DNA of 39,543 nt, taken from positions 1-39,543 of the IMG/VR virus record IMGVR_UViG_3300021389_000057, one strand, 5' to 3'. Source of the DNA: a virus. Both the position numbers and the translations under genes were made by a program. A model generated the notes under the pieces. That model was not told where the DNA came from. It ran no database searches and worked only from the letters and a program-made list of their open reading frames with translations. Positions 36,301-39,543 of the stretch are shown here, in pieces (position 1 is the stretch's first letter; each line of letters starts with the position of its first letter).

Positions 36301-38833
36301 ATATAGACGGGTGCATGTCTATTTGCTGTCGTGGTGGATTGGTTTGAAACAGAGAGCTTAGGTCATTTATGGAATCTCTTATCTCCTTTGGGAGACTTGC
36401 GGGTATTCTTGACTGCCTTGCAGTGGTTACTTCTGTGCGTGATGTCGGGGTCTGTGTGACTGTGGTTACAGGAGCGCGATCAGCAACACTGCCAGCACCA
36501 ATGCCACCGAATATAGCACCAACATTATTAAAGCCATTGTCAACATGTGCCCCTACGATTGACCTAAAGAAGTCACCTATCCGCTTTAACAAAGGTCTAG
36601 ATGTTCCAACATTCTTCAATCTGCCAGCAGTGAAGTCACGATACATCTCTGCAATCGCTTCCTCTTCAACAGCAGACATCCTACCTTTGTCTCCCTTCTG
36701 ACCGACAAGCTCACCGTTAAGCCTACCAGCGCGGTCTAAGTAGGAGTAAGATCTCTTCTTGCCCTCTGGATTTACAAACTTTGTCTTCTTGGCAGCTTTC
36801 TTTAGGAGATTTATTTCTTTAGGTGTGAAGACATTCATGTCCACAATCGCGTGTACTGCTTCGTGATTCATTACTTCAGCAACGCTATTGGTGTAGTCAG
36901 CGTCAGATAGTGAAGGATCGTATACACCAAGAGCCAAGGTGATTGCTTTCTCTTCGCTCATTGGATCGAACTGACCCTCTACCAGACTATCTTGACTGCC
37001 AATAACCTTCTGACCCTTGAGGCCAACACGCTTGAGACCCATCTTGTCCAGACGTTCTCTCAAGTTATTCATCACAGCCTCTTCACGCTGTGTGTACTCA
37101 GGCTTCTTTTCAACTTGCTCTTTGCTAAGGCCATCGAAGATGGTTCTGGTTTCACCCCTCTTCTCAGCCGCCTGAAGTTGTGGTCCTATCTCTGCCTTCA
37201 GTTGCTCAGGGGTAACTTTACCGGGTATTGATTCGATTTTCTCAGAAGCTTGAACTTTATAGTCATCTGGCAAAGTAACTAACTTCTGTTGGTTCGATTC
37301 GAGCCTTGCGTTTAATTTGTTCAATTGAACTTTTTTATTATCAAGAGCAGCCTGAACTTCTTCAGCCTTTACTGCATTACCCCGCGTGTCTTTACCTGTC
37401 TGGGTTGCATACCTTAAATCCAATTCAAGTTGTGGTATATCCTTGGCAATTTTGTTTGCCTTAACCACAACATTTGCGCTGTCACGTCTGACGTTGTCCA
37501 GCGCATTCTCTGCCATCTTCGTGGGTGGTGTGACAGTATATCTGTCAGTCTTTGCACGTTGGCTTTTGGATATCACACCCTGTGTAGTAAGTGAGTCTCT
37601 GGCTTGCTTGATCAGACTATCTGTCTGCTTCTGAGTTTCCCCTGAGAGACCAGATTTTTGCAGAGCAATCCTAGCCTTTGGAAACTTTAGCTCACCCTCA
37701 ACACGCATAGATGAAAGCACGACATCAGCCGCACGATTAACCAACTGATCTTCTGGGGTGGCTGTCGGTGCGGGTAATGCTAACTGAACCTGTGGCTCAG
37801 GTGCTGACAGTATTTCATCAACCTCTTTAACCTCTTGCTCTGTTTGTTCCAATCCATATGCAAGCCTTGTTCTTGCCACCTCTCCCAGTTTGGTGAGGTC
37901 TTCATCCAGTTCCTTGGATACTTTATCGGTATCAACGGTGGGAGATACCAAGCCAGCAGCAGAACCTATTGTTCCACCGACTACCGCTCCAGAAGCAAAT
38001 GCTTCTTCGTATTCCTTTAAGGCATCTTCATCAAACAAATCTTGTCCAGCTTGCGCCCTGTTTACCATGCTTTGAGAAACTTCTTGAAGACCCTCAAGTC
38101 CACCAGCTTGCCCGCCTTCCATCAAAACTTTTCTGGCACGGCCCGCATCAACTGGCTTGATAAACTTACCAATGACAAAGTAATCAATTAAGAACTCAGA
38201 AGCTGCATTAATGGCAGTTGCTCCACCCGCTCTTAGAATGCTGGTATCCATACCAGCTTCCTCTTGTTTATTGATTGCTTCAGCAAACATCTGAGGTAGA
38301 GCCTTGACCGTTGTGTATCCAACACCCGCAGCCCTAGTAATACCTGCTCCGACTGGGCCAAATGGGAGGCCAGCTAACGTGGCTCCAGCTTGTATAGCTG
38401 TATCTTTAGCCTCACTGCCCAACGCCTCACCAGCGAAGCTTGCTGCTGATGATAGATCATTTACATCATCGTACCTTACAGATGGATCTTCAGCCTCAAG
38501 TCTTTGTAATTCTGCCAGTGCATTTTTTTGTTGCTCTTGTGCTGCCTCAGCGTCCAAGCCAAACATTTTGCCAACAAATGTATCTGCAAGAACCTCTTTT
38601 GTTTTGCCTTGAGCAAGTTGATTTTCATAGGGTTCTCTTTCAAGACCCCGCATGAAGGCAGTTTTGTCTTCCTCTTCTGGCTCAGGTGGTTGAACTGCAA
38701 CAGGTGCTTGATCACGCTTCGATACAAGGAAGTCGTTTATCTGTTGCTGTTCATTCTCAGTGGGTTCTGTTCCAGAGATGTTTACTGAGTAGTCAATTCC
38801 TGTCTGAGGATCTTTGACAAATATTACAGACAT
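30347..38833 (-). CDS. Giant polyvalent virion protein: HExxH, Zeta-type kinase, RNase-like and LPD38 domains
   Basis: 2,828 residues, about 21% of the window. GAGGA precedes the ATG. In order: acidic N-terminus; Gly/Ala-rich hydrophobic segments (about 140-300) that could enter membranes; coiled coil (about 440-560); HEAVH (657-661) with a downstream acidic helix EEEAIAEMYRDF, a zincin-like peptidase; Zeta-toxin/UDP-GlcNAc kinase-like domain with GPPASGKST (921-929) and DSDEIKK; a conserved polyvalent-protein segment around 1400 (NYDPLTMDRWWM); an RNase-like region (about 1750-1860, LYHIQQRLHDKELV); LPD38-like C-terminal region (about 2100-2480, TVDFGKGGDNKAFLNSLYLF). Polyvalent proteins of this type are thought to be injected with phage DNA to counter host functions. 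Confidence 0.8.
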   Translation of the reverse strand: MSVIFVKDPQTGIDYSVNISGTEPTENEQQQINDFLVSKRDQAPVAVQPPEPEEEDKTAFMRGLEREPYENQLAQGKTKEVLADTFVGKMFGLDAEAAQEQQKNALAELQRLEAEDPSVRYDDVNDLSSAASFAGEALGSEAKDTAIQAGATLAGLPFGPVGAGITRAAGVGYTTVKALPQMFAEAINKQEEAGMDTSILRAGGATAINAASEFLIDYFVIGKFIKPVDAGRARKVLMEGGQAGGLEGLQEVSQSMVNRAQAGQDLFDEDALKEYEEAFASGAVVGGTIGSAAGLVSPTVDTDKVSKELDEDLTKLGEVARTRLAYGLEQTEQEVKEVDEILSAPEPQVQLALPAPTATPEDQLVNRAADVVLSSMRVEGELKFPKARIALQKSGLSGETQKQTDSLIKQARDSLTTQGVISKSQRAKTDRYTVTPPTKMAENALDNVRRDSANVVVKANKIAKDIPQLELDLRYATQTGKDTRGNAVKAEEVQAALDNKKVQLNKLNARLESNQQKLVTLPDDYKVQASEKIESIPGKVTPEQLKAEIGPQLQAAEKRGETRTIFDGLSKEQVEKKPEYTQREEAVMNNLRERLDKMGLKRVGLKGQKVIGSQDSLVEGQFDPMSEEKAITLALGVYDPSLSDADYTNSVAEVMNHEAVHAIVDMNVFTPKEINLLKKAAKKTKFVNPEGKKRSYSYLDRAGRLNGELVGQKGDKGRMSAVEEEAIAEMYRDFTAGRLKNVGTSRPLLKRIGDFFRSIVGAHVDNGFNNVGAIFGGIGAGSVADRAPVTTVTQTPTSRTEVTTARQSRIPASLPKEIRDSINDLSSLFQTNPPRQQIDMHPSISSVVSQMNQREQTNLRPDYNSENWHNTRTYLVNGERVMGTPNALRAFERQAEQLGFVEMGLQPKPIPKNREAIILVGPPASGKSTIANELATSKGFAIADSDEIKKSLPEYEGGIGAAAVHEESSDLVSGLYELMMSRGTNIMIPKVGDKSKSIVQLIDKLKEKGYKVNLVNMDVAPEEAYSRMIGRFVNTGRIIPIGYFDSIRDNPTKVFEKLKQDGIADGYAQIDNNGGVNEPKSVTKVSGNNPLVGSRFDPFKRGTTRVESDNEINGQSDTARTRLTDQVESAFGDIDRAASGIKTSRVPLTPAQRDASILDYLNPKTGQPQFKKKEGSETLVSFAEKLLGLRNVAPLDIINSERDKQDAARIMAAEAEAALISGSDALGWYDSTLKLAKRVLFPVYPEVSPERPDGSPNSEYDPAAEHAFDFATAITSNGLSVIDNYRFASEQYDAWKASDSGTFPVKGSGAQGGSMLSAFEFWNTLSRKGMSSNEIEALLTMQMPKKDLNKTMVDVLGVDRVKDLPKEFQASGAEEANTMVSVAYILGPKIGNGFYQNLRGNYDPLTMDRWWMRFANRITGNPTVKYADELVEQNLDTVWNFITEADQPLTDMDRNILFEAQRKLNISTMDKTDIPLIAPEIGKIWNRDHYTKAYKDTVEDLLTSGQYEFSLNKSKTPVGRDAATVKSLAAASRPSKTAFLRATETYQKKLIPTLQEDPRNAQDRTAMREVANRARQILKDEAGVDITNADFQALMWYAEKRLFEAGGVRKGRGDDNDYADGALNILKNKGIGDDKIKNSLPATERGRLAGIIAQREGDGSVSGSVDAVKPTIAEGDFFAPRELALEAAPFITEADVDLSTMEGVESSNELPPQKLSQIPIDPYKAIRTPVKRTGTLTDIIYGGIQETDGEVIPVLLTEGSNDQFDNGGGLYHIQQRLHDKELVENSGYKRVEKAIYDTLHRWKSQGYQDGDSVVAYPSGGNLVLEWFDNRMAKSPPLRLVLERGKRNSGNGPYYVKTFFPVMDKKDRKKIRNSQIKLSALNTVSGTGLDAMQADRVTRYTDIADWLGKALRLVPFTDKTKAQKRADLFIQKTQDSFIPVGRMIKELKEINPQYKIADSMDPYLKQQLSEGIAGSKITERKETIYKAATDAVKNMNITEQQVDQLKALSNANSGGGKGLAEFTFEGTKSKALSAVDTYLYAKHAKERNAYIRTVDPTNDAGSGMTDAEADAILNWFDSLDPQNKIALRQAEDAVRSIVDDTNAVRVAAGLQSSDMKIGDMEDSNFDFYVPLKGHFEVDQEGIYGSGKPSRYGAMGREDQRALGRRSYGRDILASTILQNTNSIVRGERNKVGKSMLDLVRSNPQGMSGYAEILDQPPSARVMQNGAVVIKPTRTYRDDPSIAIVKENGEEKVLQFYDNNLAGAFNGENIWDAGNAATITRGLAKVNRYLSNINTSWNPEFFISNFIRDVQAAGIQVSEFEMDGLRKDTIRNVLKAAKGLKRSILNKDDSSEWAKIYKEFRSYGGASAANPMTTLQDQISDLQSTLSDISDASGKLGLMKAKGKKLLEFMDNSNLVVENAIRVSTYDALVKRGVSKERAAQAARSVTVDFGKGGDNKAFLNSLYLFYNASLQGSFFLLRSLARSKKVRNIMGGVIAVGFTQDIINSMMSDEDEDGVKQYDKIPDYILEHNMVFMLPDVMDPFGRGYVSIPMPYGMNAFHNVGRNFAKMAQGRSDPSEIGASIGRTTLEIFNPLGGTESFLNFAAPTVFDPFISLYGTNTDFSGRDIVKKAFPNQVASQSSLYWNNTSPTAVGITQALNELTGGTETLSGWIDWSPNSLEFWFDYITGGAGRFVQRTAEAPARIAAAESAEDIATEIPFMRRVLRSVSSRDDVSQYIEVRDQVNRATAEYKKAAQRGDVDRINSAVSRFEAELRIAPQIKKIESARRKISQQITAVNDSRLPQDEKDRIVKQLVEQRKIITRQGIMIAQGI
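33705..33718. repeat. Dispersed 14-bp palindrome, perfect copy
   Basis: AGTTC-ATTT-GAACT inside the giant gene; one of two perfect copies overlapping coding sequence (the other covers the adaptor start codon at 2005). Confidence 0.8.
37319..37332. repeat. Dispersed palindrome, one mismatch
   Basis: TGTTC-AATT-GAACT inside the giant gene; only the outermost base differs. Confidence 0.6.
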
Positions 38834-38855
38834 AGTATTTCCTCATTGATCAAGA

Positions 38856-39543
38856 CTACGGATTAACTGTTTGTACGTTAGCTAACTGCGGGTATGCCAT
38901 ACCCTTGTACTTATTTATTTCGCTTATGAGAATATTTGCTTGCATTTGTTTTTCTGCTAACTGCTCTGGAGTGAATGGTGTTACCTGACCATAATCTCCC
39001 AGTGTACCTTTTCTAGCAATGTCTGCCTGTAGTGAGTTTAATTCTTTACGTAAATCACCAGCTTCTCTGAGCAATCCAACTCTCTCTGTTCCTGTCATTG
39101 CCTTTGGTCTGTTGGCTTTAGCTAAAGCTGCCGCTCTGGAAAGACGTGAGCTTCTTGCTTTCTCTTCGAGACCCATCAGGCCAAGGATATCTGCATCGTA
39201 TTGGCTCTTAGCCTTCCTCAGTGCGCCTACACCAGCAAGACCAGCCTCACCAAGGGCACCACCAAGTGTTGGGTTCTTAGATGCCATCAATGCCATACCA
39301 GTCTGAGCAAGTGCCATCCATTTGTCTGACTCCCTATCAGCCTCTCTGTCTGAAAGCATTTGCGCTATGCGAGCTTCCAGTCCTGTAGCTGCGCCACCAG
39401 TGGTAGCAACACCACCGCCACCGCCACCACCACCGCCACCGCCACCATCATCTAGTGTAGCAGCGGTAACGACATTACCTGTTGAAGCTGGGAATGATGC
39501 AATACCTTGCTCTAATGCAGTAACATCACTCAAAGTCGGTGTG
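38856..39543 (-). CDS. Virion-type protein with 12-glycine run (5' end beyond window)
   Basis: The frame is open to the right edge, so the start may lie outside; a TTG at 39533 is the last possible start inside. At least 225 residues: a small-residue N-terminus, twelve consecutive Gly (coded by 39411-39446), then helices LEARIAQMLSDREADRESDK and MALAQTGMALMASKNPTLGG, a charged coil (EEKARSSRLSRAAALAKANR), and a C-terminal region RKELNSLQADIARKGTLG. Helical, Ala/Gly-rich proteins next to polyvalent giants are commonly internal virion proteins ejected at infection. That role is inferred from context. Confidence 0.55.
   Translation of the reverse strand, partial: TPTLSDVTALEQGIASFPASTGNVVTAATLDDGGGGGGGGGGGGVATTGGAATGLEARIAQMLSDREADRESDKWMALAQTGMALMASKNPTLGGALGEAGLAGVGALRKAKSQYDADILGLMGLEEKARSSRLSRAAALAKANRPKAMTGTERVGLLREAGDLRKELNSLQADIARKGTLGDYGQVTPFTPEQLAEKQMQANILISEINKYKGMAYPQLANVQTVNP
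39411..39446 (-). repeat. Trinucleotide GGY repeat coding for 12 Gly
   Basis: Twelve glycine codons (only GGT and GGC used) in the 38856-39543 gene. A simple repeat able to change length by slippage. Confidence 0.8.

Noticed and set aside
37291-37305. GGTTCGATTCGAGCC, which resembles a tRNA T-arm
   Set aside because: Lies in the reading frame of the giant gene; no acceptor, D-arm or anticodon stem can be drawn around it.
1-39543. CRISPR array, tRNA genes, insertion sequence, integrase or attachment site
   Set aside because: I looked on both strands and saw no regular spacer-repeat array, no cloverleaf, no transposase or recombinase motifs.

Overview
The window looks like most of the genome of a marine, podovirus-like tailed phage, and nothing in it looks chromosomal. 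Evidence: a P22-like portal (804 aa), a major capsid protein, scaffold, small head-to-tail adaptors and lysine-rich virion proteins on one strand; both terminase subunits; a gene-dense replication and takeover block; and a single 8.5 kb gene for a 2,828-residue polyvalent protein. A SleB/CwlJ-type endolysin and resemblance (from memory) to uncultured marine phage proteins suggest an alphaproteobacterial host. That is an inference. I see no integrase, DNA polymerase or RNA polymerase. Both ends cut coding sequence (a tail protein N-terminus at base 1, an open frame at base 39543), so this is a circularly permuted or incomplete contig.

Layout. (1) 1-12494, minus strand: virion module, transcribed from the portal towards the tail genes: portal, small coiled-coil protein, GroES-like co-chaperonin, scaffold, capsid, strong terminator, small structural and very basic proteins, two head-tail adaptors, fibre-like proteins. 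(2) 12676-13839, plus strand: four small genes including membrane proteins, divergent from the portal. (3) 13852-16267, minus strand: terL and terS, separated by 376 bp holding AT-rich 17-bp repeats and a G-quadruplex motif. (4) 16268-16942: structured non-coding stretch. (5) 16943-24398, plus strand: small unknown genes packed with stop/start overlaps, a MoxR AAA+ ATPase and a HExxH/VWA partner, endolysin, winged helix; closed by an intrinsic terminator. (6) 24769-27239, minus strand: a 47-aa gene, primase-helicase, a second copy of the AT-rich repeats, RusA resolvase. (7) 27311-30267, plus strand: RecB/Cas4-like nuclease, XRE regulator, Sak3-like annealing protein, a small protein with an SSB-like C-terminal tip, HTH protein, PD-(D/E)XK-like protein; closed by a terminator. 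(8) 30347-39543, minus strand: the giant polyvalent gene and a neighbour with a 12-glycine run.

How it fits together: the nuclease, annealing protein, SSB-tip protein, primase-helicase and RusA form a recombination-dependent replication set that would rely on the host polymerase. TerS/TerL with the portal package DNA into a capsid built with scaffold and co-chaperonin. The giant protein is probably carried in the virion and delivered into the cell.

The most unusual signal is a dispersed 14-bp palindrome, AGTTC-N4-GAACT. I find nine perfect copies where about 0.04 are expected by chance, and seven more with one mismatch. They are spread across the whole window, on both gene orientations, mostly at 3' ends of genes and often followed by a hairpin. 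It resembles a stoperator-like or partition-like site family and does not match a LexA box. The regulator or binding protein is unknown; the XRE protein at 28203-28574 is one candidate.
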